Positions 11,855 to 22,941 are shown, counted from the first letter of the stretch. The stretch: 64,000 nt of DNA from Endocalyx cinctus (GCA_001600455.1 BCKC01000001.1:4738441-4802440); one strand, 5' to 3'. The notes: generated by a model from the letters alone, not told the origin. Made by a program: numbers and translations.

Positions 11855-13387
11855 TCAGCTACCATGAGCTTGTTTGGTGGACTTGAGCTCACCAAGACGG
11901 GAATAAAGCATGTAAAGAGCCATTCTGTTGCACTCTTCGGTACCCGTAATTGTGACCAGACGTTCGTTGCTGTTGTCTTGGGGTTCGTTGATCTTGATAA
12001 CGCTGCCACTCATCTGTCGAATCTCGTTGATTTTCTGGCCACCTTTACCGATAATAGCACCCACCATATCGTTGGGAATATAGATCTGCTGTGTTAGTGG
12101 TGCTCCGGCCATACCGCCGTGCATGGGCTGTGCTTGAGGCACGCCGTGAGATTGGGGTCCAGGAACGTGGTTGGCTTGGTGGGGCGGCATGTGCGGCGTA
12201 GGACCATAATTACCAGGCTGCGGAGTATAGTGCATAGGCACGCTAGGATGCGGCTGAGGAGCTGCCGCATGAGGATGGTACGGAGGAGCGTACGGAGCCG
12301 GTGGCAATTGGTGAGAGCGAGGGTCAGGTCTTCTTCCGTAATTCTCGCGATGACCATAGTTTCCGCCGGCAGGCTGAGGGCAGTACGGTACTACCTGCAT
12401 TCCACCGGGCACAACACCTGCCGGTCCACCGCTGCGAGTTGCATAAGCTGACGCGGCAGGGCCGCCAAATCGCTCGTTAAGCTGTTCCAAGAGTGTGCTT
12501 CCGACGTAGTAAGTAGCGATATGTACGGCATCGGCGACACCCATAACAACGAGCGATCGTTCACTTGAAAGAGGTAGGCAGGAGTCGGACGCATTGAGTC
12601 TAGCGCCAGAGGCTTCTTGAATTTCACGAATCCGTACGCCACCCTTGCCGATGATGGATCCAATTAGAACGTGGGGAATGAGAAGACGGAGGGGGTAGGT
12701 CTTGGACTGGGCACTCGAAGATTCTCCCAAAGGTTCATTGTTTAATGTGCGGATGATCAATCCAAATGCCTATAAGTCGAGATAGTGATTAGTATTTGAT
12801 ATTCAGGATGAGAGCGTAGGGATATGTCAGTTACGTACCTTTGCAACAGCGTCAACAACGCCACTAACAGTAAGAATACGTTCAACTGCACCTTTCTGGT
12901 AATCACTGACGGTGCATTTCGCACCTGATTGCTTTCGGATGTTAGAGACATTCTCGCCACCCTTACCGATAATTGTAGCAGCTTCCGGACTAGAGATGAC
13001 AGCACGGATATGGATCCAGGCGGTTTCATCCACCGTCTGAGCCGGTGCCGTTGTGGGCAACGACGCCGTGGTTGTGGCAACTGTGGTAGGAATGGCGGCT
13101 TTAGACTCGCCGTCAGCTACGATGGTATCACCTTGTTCATCCTTCGCATCAGATTTCTCTCCATCAACATCGAGGGATTTAGCAGTACCGTTCGCCTCGA
13201 CAGGGGCAGGAAGACCATTGCCGTTGCTCTCGGGGATCTGGAACTTTTCTTCATCATCTCCATTGTTGATAACCTTGTCAAGGGCTGGACGCTTGGCATC
13301 TGGCTGATCATTGCCTCTGGATGGGGAAGAGGCGTCTTCTAGGGGACGCTTGGCCGGGTTCGTTGGATGGGTCGGAGAGGCAGACAT
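11855..13387 (-). CDS. Three-KH-domain RNA-binding protein (hnRNP K / Pbp2 / Rnc1 type)
   Basis: A 487-residue poly(C)-binding-type protein, expected to bind mRNA and act in stability or translation. Two exons (12839-13387, 11855-12769) flank a 69-bp phase-0 intron (GTACGT...TTATAG), which lies inside the end of KH1. Each KH domain has the GxxG loop as GKGG: KH1 at 141-144, KH2 at 224-227, KH3 at 424-427. The N-terminus is charged with short basic patches (AKRPLED, AKRPALD) that could be nuclear signals. A Pro/His/Gly/Gln-rich, likely disordered linker separates KH2 and KH3. The layout (two KH, long linker, one KH) is that of the PCBP/hnRNP K family; which yeast paralogue is closest (Hek2, Pbp2, Rnc1) cannot be settled here. 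Confidence 0.9.
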
Positions 13388-15454
13388 TTTGACCTAAATG
13401 TATGATGTACCTTCACTTAAGCAGATAAGATACGCCTTAAAATAGTCGTAAAGAATAATTGTATTTGTTTATCGAAGTCTTTTTTTCTTCTTCTCTTTTT
13501 TATCTACACCTTGGGGGTTTCCGAAGGAAAACGGGTAGGTGTAGTGAATGTAATGATTCGGGGGGCGAAAGAAGAACGGAAGTGCGACGTGGTCGATGAA
13601 CGGCTGTGTGATCTTGCCTCTGGAAGAGAGATATAGGACTTGGATCGAGACTTGGGATGGTTAGGTCGAGGAAATCTCAAGGTTAAGAAGTGTTCTCGCC
13701 AGTACTTGGTGTTGATGACGACGGCGAAATGTTAAAAGAAGTGGTTGTGAGACAGGGTTCGATCAGATCCTGAAATCGTGTAGACAAGACGGTGACAACT
13801 GAGTCTTGCTGAGAAGCCTCAGAAGAATATAGGACGTGATGAAGAAAGGCTGAGAACGAGGGATGTTGGCGCGAGTACGGAGTAGGTGGGTGGAGAGGTT
13901 ATTTTTGTATTATTATTTTTTTTTTTTTTAAGGATTGACCTGACTCGAGCAAAAGACGAAGACAGATGGAGATGGTAGTTCTTCTTTTGGTCTTGGTTTG
14001 AGATGGAGGGGAATGAATATGCGAAGCGGCGAGATTAAAGACGTAAAATAATCCTCAAACCTTTTTTTTTTTTCTTGTTCTGGTTGACGAAAGGATAGGA
14101 ACGGATGTAGATGTGAATGTAAATAATACGAATGAATTACCACAACTTTTCCCGGAAGTTCCTGTCTATCTCGCAACCTTTATAAACCGAACGAAGCTTC
14201 CGACAGCCTCTAAACCAAACAATCTCAACAGCTCCTTACCAGAAACCCGTTGAGACGAGGAATGTGCTGATAGCGATTGGTCGCAGGTGAAATTAAACTT
14301 CGACAAACGACTGAAAGTGAAAGGTGATGGGGTAAAGAAATTGATAGAAAAAGTTGCTTCTGTTTATTTATTTTCTTATTTATCTTTTTCAACGAGGCAG
14401 ATCTTTTTGTGTTACGAGTATTTCTTTCTCTCACTAACTAAAGAGACGGAGAGGGGAGGATTAGGAATGAAGGTTAAGGAAGGAAGGAAAAATGACAGAA
14501 GATGGGGGAGATATAAATAAAACTCCAAATGAACTGGAGAATTATTTAATAATTATTTTATGATGGTGAATCACTTTTCGGTGATGAAAAAAAAAGGAAT
14601 ATGAAGGGGGAAAGGGAAAAAAAAAAAAAAAAAGAAAAAAGAAAAAGGTGAATGCGCGACTCTGAATGATGGAAGAGACTCTATTGAATGGCTATTACAA
14701 GGTTACTTAATTTTTTTGAAAGGTCAAAAAAAAAAAAATTAAAAAAACCTGGCCTAAACGGGAAAAATAGCTGTATACAGTATCGTACAGTGCGATAAAA
14801 TATATCCGAGCGTCACTCCTATATTTTAATTTGCTATGAAAATCCAAGGTTAACAGTGCAAAATATCAGGAATACAGTATTATTATCATTACTCCGTATA
14901 ATCCAACCTTTTAAAGTACCCATGGACATACACGACATATGGACACTATACCTACTGTATGTACGTAGACTGGCTGATTGGTAGATTAGTATATTGCTTT
15001 TTTCAAAAAGCTCACTATACTCAGTACATACAGTATCCTACCTTTAATACAGTATAATACAACAGTATACCCTCTTACCGTAATTATATTTGCGCACCGT
15101 AACTTTACTATGTACACAGTTCTATTCCATCTTCCATCTTCCATTCCCCCAGTCCCCCTTATCTACCGAAAACAGTACCAAACTTAACTTGAACTGGTAT
15201 GGGGGGAGACACCTCTGCTACAGTCACACAAATCTCAGGCTGCATATTCATGCTAATTGAAACTATACAGGAGCTCTTGTAACATTTGCTGGGAAAAAAA
15301 AAAAGGAAGATAAAATAGGTAACATATAATTTACCCATAAATTCACAAGAGAAAAAAAAAAAGAGGAAGAAGAAGAGGACTCGAAAAAAAAAATCTACGC
15401 AGTACCCTGGGAGTTGATATGTCGGTAAAGAAAATTATAAAATAAAAATAAAAA
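13388..15454. other. Intergenic, divergent promoters
   Basis: About 2 kb between the KH gene (-) and the CENP-K-like gene (+). The first kilobase next to the KH gene is purine-rich on the + strand, as expected of a long pyrimidine-rich 5' leader of the KH mRNA. It contains many A/T homopolymers (13915-13930, 14060-14072, 14615-14632, 14726-14746) and TACGGAGTA words at 13876-13884 and 14890-14898. No gene is supported. Confidence 0.6.
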
Positions 15455-16546
15455 ATGGCCAACAAAAACGAGAGCCATGATACGATCCATGCGGTACACT
15501 TGGAGCAGACCTTGCAAGAACTGCAAGAGCAAGTTAAGGAGCATGAAATAGCACTCGGCAAGGTTTGTGACACATCATCCAATCTTCCGGACCTAAAATG
15601 GTTATTGATGTACCACTTCGTCTGATTAACTAATTTGGTTTCGTAGCTCCGCTCCGCACCGGCCTTCAACCGGCCAATGTCATCCAACCTCCCTGCCACC
15701 GCATCTTACGAGATCATGAAAGCTGCGTACGATGACTTGGCCGCCCAGACTCCCTACCTACCCTTCCCGGACTCGGTCCTGCCCGCCTTGATCGCTTTAC
15801 GGCGAGCGCGGCGGACCGCCGAGGAGACGAGGTCGTTTCTGGCCACCCGTCGGGAGTCGGCCGAGGGAGCCCGGCGTCGCCTCGAGGCCGGAAAGTCGGC
15901 CCTCGCGGACCAGGAGGCTTTGTCGCGGAGCTTGACCGCGCGGATTACCGAGCTGCGCGACGGTCTCGAGAACCGCATGGAAATGGGGCCGGAGGACGTC
16001 GCGAGGGAACGCGTCGACGAGCTAACCCGGAAGAGGAGACGTTACGATAAGGACACCTCCAGGTTACTAAAGGCGCTTAAGGACTTCATCCAGGGGCAGC
16101 TGGCGGGGATGCTAGCGGCCGAGGAGCTAGGAGGACCCGTCGTAGGCGATATGATGGACATTGACGGGGATGACCTGGCGGCTGGGTTTAGCTCGCAGGG
16201 AAAGCTTAAAAAACCGAGCAGCAAACCCTCCGATAATGAAGACAAGCGTCAACGACGTATAGACGAGATTTGGGGACAACCTCAACAGGACGAAGAAGAG
16301 GAGGAAGAAGAGTCGGATAATAGAAGGAATGAAGCTACGGCTGCTGGAGAGGAGATGCGCCTTTTGACGGAAGAACTACTGAACAGCCTCGCCGAGTCGG
16401 ACGGCGACAGTTCGGCCGCGTACGTGCAATTGTCGAGGGAAACAGCCGCATCGAGATTTTTGATTAGGTCCAAAGTGGCACGGTTTCACCCTAGAGATTC
16501 TACGAAGATACGGTTGGTCGACTTTGGGAAAGAGTTAGATGATTAA
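15455..16546 (+). CDS. CENP-K/Sim4-like kinetochore subunit
   Basis: A 335-residue protein from two exons (15455-15562, 15647-16546) joined across an 84-bp phase-0 intron (GTTTGT...TTCGTAG, with GATTAACTAAT as likely branch region). It is almost entirely helical: a coiled coil at about residues 12-40, then long Arg/Glu/Ala-rich coiled coils (about 85-190), an acidic patch near 245, and a C-terminal segment ending SRFLIRSKVARFHPRDSTKI, then RLVDFGKELDD. That ending resembles the end of CENP-K (Sim4 in S. pombe, Mcm22 in budding yeast), a CCAN subunit linking centromere and outer kinetochore. The first exon is too short to stand out by itself; it was placed by its coiled-coil continuity and splice signals. 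The family call rests on the C-terminus and overall form, so it is moderate. Confidence 0.65.
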
Positions 16547-17149
16547 TTCAGATTACGGGTCACTGCTATTTTTACGGCAACGGTATTGTCCTGATGTCTG
16601 TCTATCATACTTAATTATTACCTTAAGTTCCAAGCTACGTGAAGGTTTGGTCGTGAGAATTACCTGTCACAATACTGCACAGCTTATCACGAGAGGTCGC
16701 AGATCATGCATGCAACGGTAAATTCCTACCCCATGCTCATTCTCTTATTCTTGTAAAAAAAGAGCAGGGAATTCGGTTGGGTTTACCTAATTAAATATCT
16801 GATTCAGACGATGCCATCTAGACCGCCGAACGCATCCACCAGTGTAAAAATCATATGAAGTTCAAAACTTGTGAGAATGAAGATACCAGCTATATCCATG
16901 GATACATATAAAATGCCACGGTACAGAATGCCTTCTAAGTGCACTACCATAGTACACTGTAGACGGGCAGACGGGTAGTACCCGTGGATATAGAATTGTC
17001 TCATCTGATTCGCCAATACCCCAAAACCCCACCTAAATCCATCAAAGCTAACGCGTCTTTACTGTGCTACCGTACCTTTTTTTTCCCCAGTTTCAAACAC
17101 GCGACTTGGCGACTTAAGTAACCTAGAAATAACCCACACCCTACACTAC
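16547..17149. other. Intergenic, dUTPase promoter
   Basis: Spacer upstream of dUTPase. It holds an imperfect tandem AGACGGGCAGACGGGTAG (16961-16978) and an MCB-type hexamer ACGCGT at 17051-17056. No gene is supported; the open frames here are short and featureless. Confidence 0.55.
17051..17056. promoter_or_regulatory. Possible MCB box upstream of dUTPase
   Basis: ACGCGT, the binding core of the G1/S factor MBF, 94 bp before the dUTPase start at 17150, with a related CACGCGACT at about 17098. Many fungal dUTPase genes peak at G1/S, which makes this plausible. The hexamer is common by chance (about 15 expected in 64 kb; others occur near 5293 and 27006), so evidence is weak. Confidence 0.3.
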
Positions 17150-17920
17150 ATGCGCATCCACCGCCTATTTACGACGACCACCCAATCCCTTCCATTCCTC
17201 TCCTCCAGAACCACTTACCGCTATTTCCTCCACCCCGTCCCTTCAAACAACCACGCCAAACACTTTCATTCCACCCTTCCAATGACGACGTCCACCCCGA
17301 CCTCACCTCCCGCCAAAAGAGTCAAGACCACCGACATGTCCTCAGAAGCAGCAGCAGCAGCACCAGCTCCTCAACCGACCGAGGTCGTCCCCCCTCTGCA
17401 AATCAAGAAGTTGGCCCCGTCCGCCCGCCTCCCCACCCGCGGTAGCGCCTTCGCCGCCGGGTACGACTTGTACGCTTCGCGGGCGACTACCGTTCCCGCT
17501 CGGGGCAAGGTCTTGGTAGATACGGATATAGCTATTTCCGTACCGGCTGGAACTTGTGCGTTATTGTCCTTTCCCTCTTTTCCCCCTTTCTCAATTTATC
17601 AACTCCCTTATAAAGAACAAAACAAACAGAAACTAACAAACATGACAACGAAAAAAAAAAAAGACGGCAGAGTAGCACCCCGATCCGGCCTAGCCTCCAA
17701 GCACTTCATCGACACGGGAGCCGGCGTCATCGACGCCGATTACCGGGGACCCGTCAAAGTCCTGCTGTTTAACCACTCGGACGCCGACTTCGCCGTCTCG
17801 GAGGGCGACCGGGTGGCCCAGCTCGTCGTCGAGAGGATCTGCACCCCGGACGTGGTCGAGGTGGAGGAGCTCGAGGAGAGCGTTCGGGGCGCGGGTGGAT
17901 TTGGCAGCACGGGGCAGTAA
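17150..17920 (+). CDS. DUT1: dUTPase (deoxyuridine 5'-triphosphate nucleotidohydrolase)
   Basis: Splits dUTP to dUMP and pyrophosphate, keeping uracil out of DNA and supplying dUMP for thymidylate. All five motifs of the trimeric family are present: [43 protein letters not shown] and [10 protein letters not shown]. Exons are 17150-17555 and 17664-17920; the 108-bp phase-1 intron restores the tyrosine of the expected [12 protein letters not shown]. From the first ATG the protein is 220 aa. Its first ~44 residues are rich in Arg, Ser and Thr without acidic residues, like a mitochondrial presequence. A second in-frame ATG at 17282 begins a form with [10 protein letters not shown], close to the c-Myc type nuclear signal. 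The intron has no in-frame stop, so retention would insert 36 residues. The 3' splice site follows a run of twelve A and has no pyrimidine tract. Confidence 0.93.
   Translation: MRIHRLFTTTTQSLPFLSSRTTYRYFLHPVPSNNHAKHFHSTLPMTTSTPTSPPAKRVKTTDMSSEAAAAAPAPQPTEVVPPLQIKKLAPSARLPTRGSAFAAGYDLYASRATTVPARGKVLVDTDIAISVPAGTCALLSFPSFPPFSIYQLPYKEQNKQKLTNMTTKKKKDGRVAPRSGLASKHFIDTGAGVIDADYRGPVKVLLFNHSDADFAVSEGDRVAQLVVERICTPDVVEVEELEESVRGAGGFGSTGQ
17556..17663 (+). other. dUTPase intron with A-tract acceptor
   Basis: GTGCGT donor, CTAACA branch-like element at about 17632, and AG acceptor at the end of an unbroken A run (17651-17662). Length is a multiple of three. The only other nearby AG (17629) would bring in a stop at once, which supports this acceptor. 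Confidence 0.75.
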
Positions 17921-18550
17921 AGGGTATTGCGTGAAGATAAGAGAGAAAGAAGAAAAAGAAAAAGGAGGTAAATAGAAGAAAGGAAGAAGAAAAAATTATA
18001 AATAGACTAGAGTATACTAGATCTAAGGACTGGGAATCACTTCGTATGATGAAGTGTTCGACTCTCTAAGTCGGTTAGGAATCTTTCCTAGTTATATAAA
18101 GAATAGTAAAATCAAGTTCAAGAATCATTGAACGAAAAAAAGAAAAATGATGATGTTCTATATTGTCAGATGCGCTCCTGACCAAAATCAAAGTCCTGCT
18201 AGGAACTGTACGTGATACTCCAAAGCAGCGTGAGTAACTAAGCAAATAAGGAGAGTGAAGACAGCCTCACACGCAACTCGGCCAGCCTGCAACCAGTTTC
18301 TGCAGCTGCTCATCCTCAGAGATAGTCATCCCTTGTATATCATTACGTACTTTACTAATTCTTAATCACCGGATAAGTACCTCGAATGATGACATCAGGC
18401 GGAGCAAACGGGGATTCCCTTTCGCCAAGAATAATTCTAGTTTTTCCCAATTCACACTCTTCATGGAGCAATGCAATCAATATATATTACTTGGTCTCTG
18501 TTAATCAACTTGTCTATCTATTTTAGTAGCCTAATCTCTAAAACCCAAGT
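17921..18550. other. Intergenic between convergent genes
   Basis: 3' flanks of dUTPase (+) and pyridoxal kinase (-). A purine-rich tract at 17935-17995 directly follows the dUTPase stop. No gene is seen. Confidence 0.6.
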
Positions 18551-20060
18551 TTACAATTTCTCCGCCCGATACTCGACCGTAGGATTCCTCAGACAATGCA
18601 GGTTCCTCGAGAGTTTCAGTTCCGCGGCGCGAGACCTCAGCAAGTGCGAAGTCTTCTCGTCTATCTCTTCGCCCTCTTTTCTCGTCAGCTTCAGCCGCGC
18701 CGTCGCTTCCTCCAGATGTCTGGGCATGGCCTCGGACGTCCTCGCCAGGACCTCGTGCATGCTAGCGAGGACCTTCTCCCCGGCTCTAGCGAGCGGAAGG
18801 TCTAGCGCCTCCACATCGTCGGGGCTCACCCAGGACTGGACGTCCCTTATCCCCTCGACGCCGTTGCAGACGGCCTCGCGCATCCTCACGACCATCAGCG
18901 CCGCGAACATGTCCCCCGTGCCGCTGAAGTAGCAGTTGAAGACCGGGTACGTGATCTTGAACAGCCGGGGCTTCTTGTCCGACGTCCGGGTGGAGCCTAC
19001 CACCGACATGACGCGCGACGGCGGCGGTTGGGATTGCGAGGGGGAGCCGGCCCGGGGCGTTCCCGCGTACGAGGGCGTTTGCGGCGTGCTTGCCCCTCCG
19101 AGAGGGAGGGAAACGGAGGTAAGGACGATATGCGGAACGTCGAATTGCGAGTGTAGGACCTCGACGGCACGTTCGAGGGAGGCCACGTCTCTTATCTTAA
19201 CACCCGACAGAAGCCTAGTTCGTGTAAGTTGATCAAGAATACTTACCCAATATCACTTCTCTTTACTCCGAGTTTGCTACATTACAAGTCTGGAAAGAAG
19301 AAGGAAAACAGTGAAGGAACTCACTCGGCCTCAAACTGGTTTGGTAGTATCAGATCCGCGTGGGAGATAAGTTTGCTATACGCTGGCACGACGTCCTCGG
19401 CGACGTAGATCTTCCCGTTATCACCCATGACTGGATCTAGAACCCAAAAAAAACGTCCGGGCTGACCCCTCGCGCGCGCCTTCTCTCTCAGCTCGAGCGC
19501 GATTTGCCCTACGGCCTCGACCGCTGGCGCTCCCGGAACGTAGCCCGAAAGCATGACGTCGAACTCGTCGAGGTGCGACTGCTTGAGACCCTCCCAGAGA
19601 TCCGTAATCTCCTGCGCCGTTACTCGAGTGCCTTTGAATTGCTTGTAACCAGTATGATTACCTGTTTATCGGTCATAAATTTTTAGACGATGGCCCTTCT
19701 ACGTTTAGGGGGTGGACGTGTAAAAGTAATACATACTGAATTGTACTGTATTCAAGGCTGATACGTCGCAGCCCATAGACTGGAGTACAAACACCGCGAT
19801 CTTATTTCCAACATGACTATTGTGGTTGATCCGTAGTCCTCCATAGTTAATATTTTACATAAATCCCATTACAGGCAGGGCGCAAAAGGAGGTTTTGCAG
19901 ATAGTACAAGAAGACTCACCCCGAGACAACCTTAGAAAGTGAAGATTGTTATTAGCTGATCATGATCATCAAGTTATTGAGAGAAACAAATCTTGATTTT
20001 TCCTACATGGCTGGCAATGGCCAAGACACTCGTCTCAGGAACCGGGAGGTTTGGGTCCAT
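18551..20060 (-). CDS. Pyridoxal kinase (vitamin B6 salvage), five exons
   Basis: Phosphorylates pyridoxal, pyridoxine and pyridoxamine to make the cofactor PLP. Five exons fit one frame of 381 aa: 20007-20060, 19920-19930 (11 nt), 19737-19816, 19325-19661 and 18551-19214. They give LAIASHVVSGHVGNKIAVFV, then QSMGCDVSALNTVQFSNHTG, the ribokinase-type LDPVMGDNGKIYVAEDVVP, and ILPNQFEAELLSGVKIRDV; the C-terminal exon carries the FSGTGDMFAAL loop with the catalytic Asp. All introns have GT...AG ends (GTAGGA, GTGAGT, GTATGT, GTGAGT). A Ser/Pro-rich insert (TPQTPSYAGTPRAGSPSQSQ, near 19060) is longer than in yeast Bud16. The ATG at 20060 is the closest in-frame start; another at 20084 would add eight residues. 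The usual YVGN is HVGN here. It is the same strand as PCNA, about 0.8 kb downstream of the PCNA stop. Confidence 0.9.
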
Positions 20061-20868
20061 AACGAATTTCTTTGTTTTATTCATCCAACAATTTGTCGAG
20101 GAAGGGTCACCAGCTTCGGGAGAAGAAAAAGACGATGATAAACAAACAGGGGCCTCTCTAAAGTGCACGTTCTTTAGATATTAACTCTAATAACATGAAC
20201 AAACAAATAAAATAAATAAAATATAAATTATTAAAAAATATAAATTCACAGAAACAAAACCGAGTCCGTTAATCGCAATGTCAAGTTTGTCTAAGGGCGC
20301 ATGACTCCGATTTCTGGTGAGTGCGTACTTTCGGCTTACCAACTTACAGGTGCCCCGCTATCATCATCTACACTAAAACTCTGCCCCTCACTAGTCTGAA
20401 TTAGGTACACCGTCAGACTGGCAGACTGGTAGACTGGCAGAGCTGTGTAGGATATTACAATATTCAGAGATGACTTTTGCAGACAACTTCAACAATATAA
20501 TACCAGTCAGTCTATTTGGTAAAACTGGATAGGCAGAGGAATTATTATGTAACTAATTTTAGGAACTGTGGTATCTCTCATCCTACGAGCTGCTTGCTAC
20601 ACCCATCGCGCGTTCAATATGTTCACGTTGCCGATGTTCCTTAAAAGAGAGCATCTTCCTGGCCTCAACCAGCTAAATCGAAATACCAGCTAGGTTTCGT
20701 AATAGTATCCTATGTCCATAAGTCTAAGTAACTAGCAACCGATGCTGGTGGGGAAACGACTATTGCTTTTTTTTCGTGCCCTACGTGGTATCTCATGAAA
20801 TTTCATTAATTTTTTGTATTTTTTCTTCATCTCTCGCATCGCTAAACCACGTGATTTTCTTTTTGTTT
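20061..20868. other. Intergenic, pyridoxal kinase promoter / PCNA 3' flank
   Basis: Tandem genes on the minus strand flank this spacer. It contains a short tandem repeat at 20413-20441 with unit CAGACTGG. The open frame running through 19993-20184 on the + strand overlaps the kinase start and is a shadow. Nothing else is seen. Confidence 0.55.
20413..20441. repeat. Short tandem repeat, unit CAGACTGG
   Basis: Three to four imperfect copies (CAGACTGG, CAGACTGG, TAGACTGG, CAGA). Related words recur elsewhere in spacers, for example GTAGACTGG near 14967 and CCGTCAGACTG near 31038. Confidence 0.7.
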
Positions 20869-21949
20869 CTACTCGTCGTCTCCAATCTGCAGATTAAAAA
20901 ACATTAGTTATATGATCTCGTGAAAAGATACAACAAGAGGAGAGAGAAAAAACAAACCTTAGGGGCGAGGTAGAATCGTAGGTAACTGCTGCCACCCAGA
21001 TTGTACTCCACCAAAAGAGGCACTTCGTTAGAGAGACAGATTTTGACGGAGGGGGATAGGGCCTGGGCTTTGCAGAAGTTGACGAGGTACTTGAGAGAGA
21101 AGACGAGAGAGACGGGCTCGGACAGCTCGATGTCAATGTTCTGCTCGGGCTTATCGATGTTCTGGCTGCTTCGCAAGGTGACGGATCCGTTTCCAATATC
21201 ACCGGCGCACGAGAACTTCACACCGTCTTTGGTAGCCTCGATTGTGACTAGAAAATACTATGTTAGACACTAAATTTATTTCAAAATAAATTCTTATTTG
21301 CTGCCTTTGTAGTTTGTAGACAAGTTTCATGAATGATTGGAAAGTCTCTCTTTTTTTTCTTCTTCTTCGAAGAGCACTTACCAGACTCGGACATGGCCGA
21401 AAGATCGGTACAGATTCTTCGGAACTCAGCTGACGGCATAGCGATGGTCGCCGCGTATTCCGTCTCGGGGATACCGAGGTGCTCCTGGTCAATGTCCATA
21501 AGCTTGAGGTCATACTCGCTGATGCGGTCGTTATTGCTGCTCTCGAAGACGACGTTGAGGGAGTCGGGGGCGTCCTCGGCCTTGAGCGTCAGCACGTCCT
21601 CGTTCTGGGCCGCCCGCAATACCTTGGTCAACGAGACCAGGTTCACGCCGAGAGCGATGTTCCGGTCGCATCGGTAAGGGGAGAAAGCTTCGGTCTTCAG
21701 CATCATCGACACGAGCGCGACGTGCGAGTTGTCCATGGCCTGCAACGCGATACCTGAGTCGTTACAGTCGAAGTTGCAGTCCTGTACGAGTACATTGATC
21801 GCATCGACGACCTATTTTTAAAAGAGGTAATAATTAATATTTGTTTCTTTTCTCTAGAATTTTATCTCATATTTTGATTTTTGGAAGTACTCATTAATTG
21901 TCCTTACCTTCTTCAGGATCTGAGCCTGCGCGAGTCTGGCCTCCAACAT
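20869..21949 (-). CDS. PCNA: PCNA, DNA polymerase sliding clamp
   Basis: Homotrimeric ring that tethers replicative polymerases and repair factors to DNA. Four exons join to exactly 259 aa, the usual fungal length: 21908-21949, 21382-21811, 20958-21247 and 20869-20886. The last exon encodes only IGDDE and stop. Introns are 96, 134 and 71 bp with GTAAGG, GTAAGT and GTTTGT donors. Recognised segments: [14 protein letters not shown] at the start, the basic centre-loop region [20 protein letters not shown], the interdomain connector around [13 protein letters not shown], and the C-terminal [13 protein letters not shown]. Lys164, the ubiquitin/SUMO site in yeast, is present in ATKDGVKF. Upstream (22164-22226) there are G1/S-type boxes. 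It neighbours pyridoxal kinase and a vezatin-like gene on the same strand; nothing suggests an operon. Confidence 0.97.
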
Positions 21950-22163
21950 TTTGACAAATATGTGAATAAATGTAGATTATGAAAAGGAATGCGTATGATT
22001 GAGAATTAAAAATTAGAAGAGTGAACAAGTTTGAAATTTGAGAAGGTTGTGGTTTGTGTTGATGTTGAGACAGATATTCGTGGATATGCAGAATTCTGAA
22101 TTGTGTTGTAATAAAGTGGGATAGGTACTATAAATTGGGGGTAAGATATAAATTACGACACGG

Positions 22164-22226
22164 TTCGCGTGGGTACTTGGACTAAGGCGCGTTCAGCTTT
22201 AATTGATCCACGAAAGTCGCGCGAAA
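22164..22226 (-). promoter_or_regulatory. Cluster of G1/S-type boxes upstream of PCNA
   Basis: Within 63 bp: TTCGCGT (22164-22170, reverse of ACGCGAA), GGCGCG (22187-22192), an exact SCB-type CACGAAA (22209-22215) and CGCGAAA (22220-22226). They lie 215-277 bp before the PCNA start. PCNA is a classic MBF/E2F target, so a role in G1/S expression is plausible but inferred. Confidence 0.4.
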
Positions 22227-22469
22227 GAATTAATTATTATATAATCAATCTCACATGTTCGTATGGAATACAGTATCATTTAGATTATATACTCAATAAA
22301 TACATATATTATTATTTAGGTAAATATATGTATTTATTCAAATTATTACACCCAGAACTGCCAGACTAGCTCAGAACCCCCGACCCCTGAGCTATCGAGT
22401 TGTCGAGCAGCCGAGTAGCATCCATGGACGTACAGTAAGACTGAGTATCCTTATGTAGTCATATTAGCA

Positions 22470-22519
22470 GGCAAGGCAAGGCAAGGCAAGGCAAGGCAAG
22501 GCAAGGCAAGGCAAGGCAA
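22470..22519. repeat. (GGCAA)10 pentanucleotide array
   Basis: Ten perfect 5-bp units, directly followed by (AT)9. Perfect conservation suggests recent expansion. Confidence 0.95.
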
Positions 22520-22537
22520 ATATATATATATATATAT
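22520..22537. repeat. (AT)9 microsatellite
   Basis: Nine AT units directly abutting the GGCAA array. Confidence 0.9.
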
Positions 22538-22941
22538 CAAGTATTCGTCATTAAACATAATAAATTAGCTATAGTCTGATGTGAAGTTTTTTTTTTGTAT
22601 ACATCATAGTATGTATGGTATGTTGTGAGGTATATACATTAAAAGAGATGAACTTTTCCAAGATAAAGATCGTGTGAAGTAGGTAAGTAGTCTTATATGC
22701 AAATAGCTTTCAGTTCCAGTTCCCAATAAAAAAAAAAAAAAAAAAAAAAACACCCCAAGGTCGAAAAAGAAAAAGAAAAAAAAAGAACGCCCCTTTCTCT
22801 AGTTCATGACGTTAGTTTCCGAAACCTATTCTATATTTCCCCAACATAAAAAAAAATATGTTTGCCGTTTTGGCGACGGGCCCGAGATTGATTCGATAGC
22901 CCTTCGAGCCATTTCTGTCAAAATCAAAAGAGGGTTTGAAT

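Larger units (their letters stand above)
21950..22941. other. Intergenic, PCNA promoter with satellites
   Basis: PCNA upstream region and 3' flank of the vezatin-like gene. It holds MBF/SBF-type words (22164-22226), a (GGCAA)10 array, an (AT)9 array and a poly-A run (22729-22750). No gene. Confidence 0.6.
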
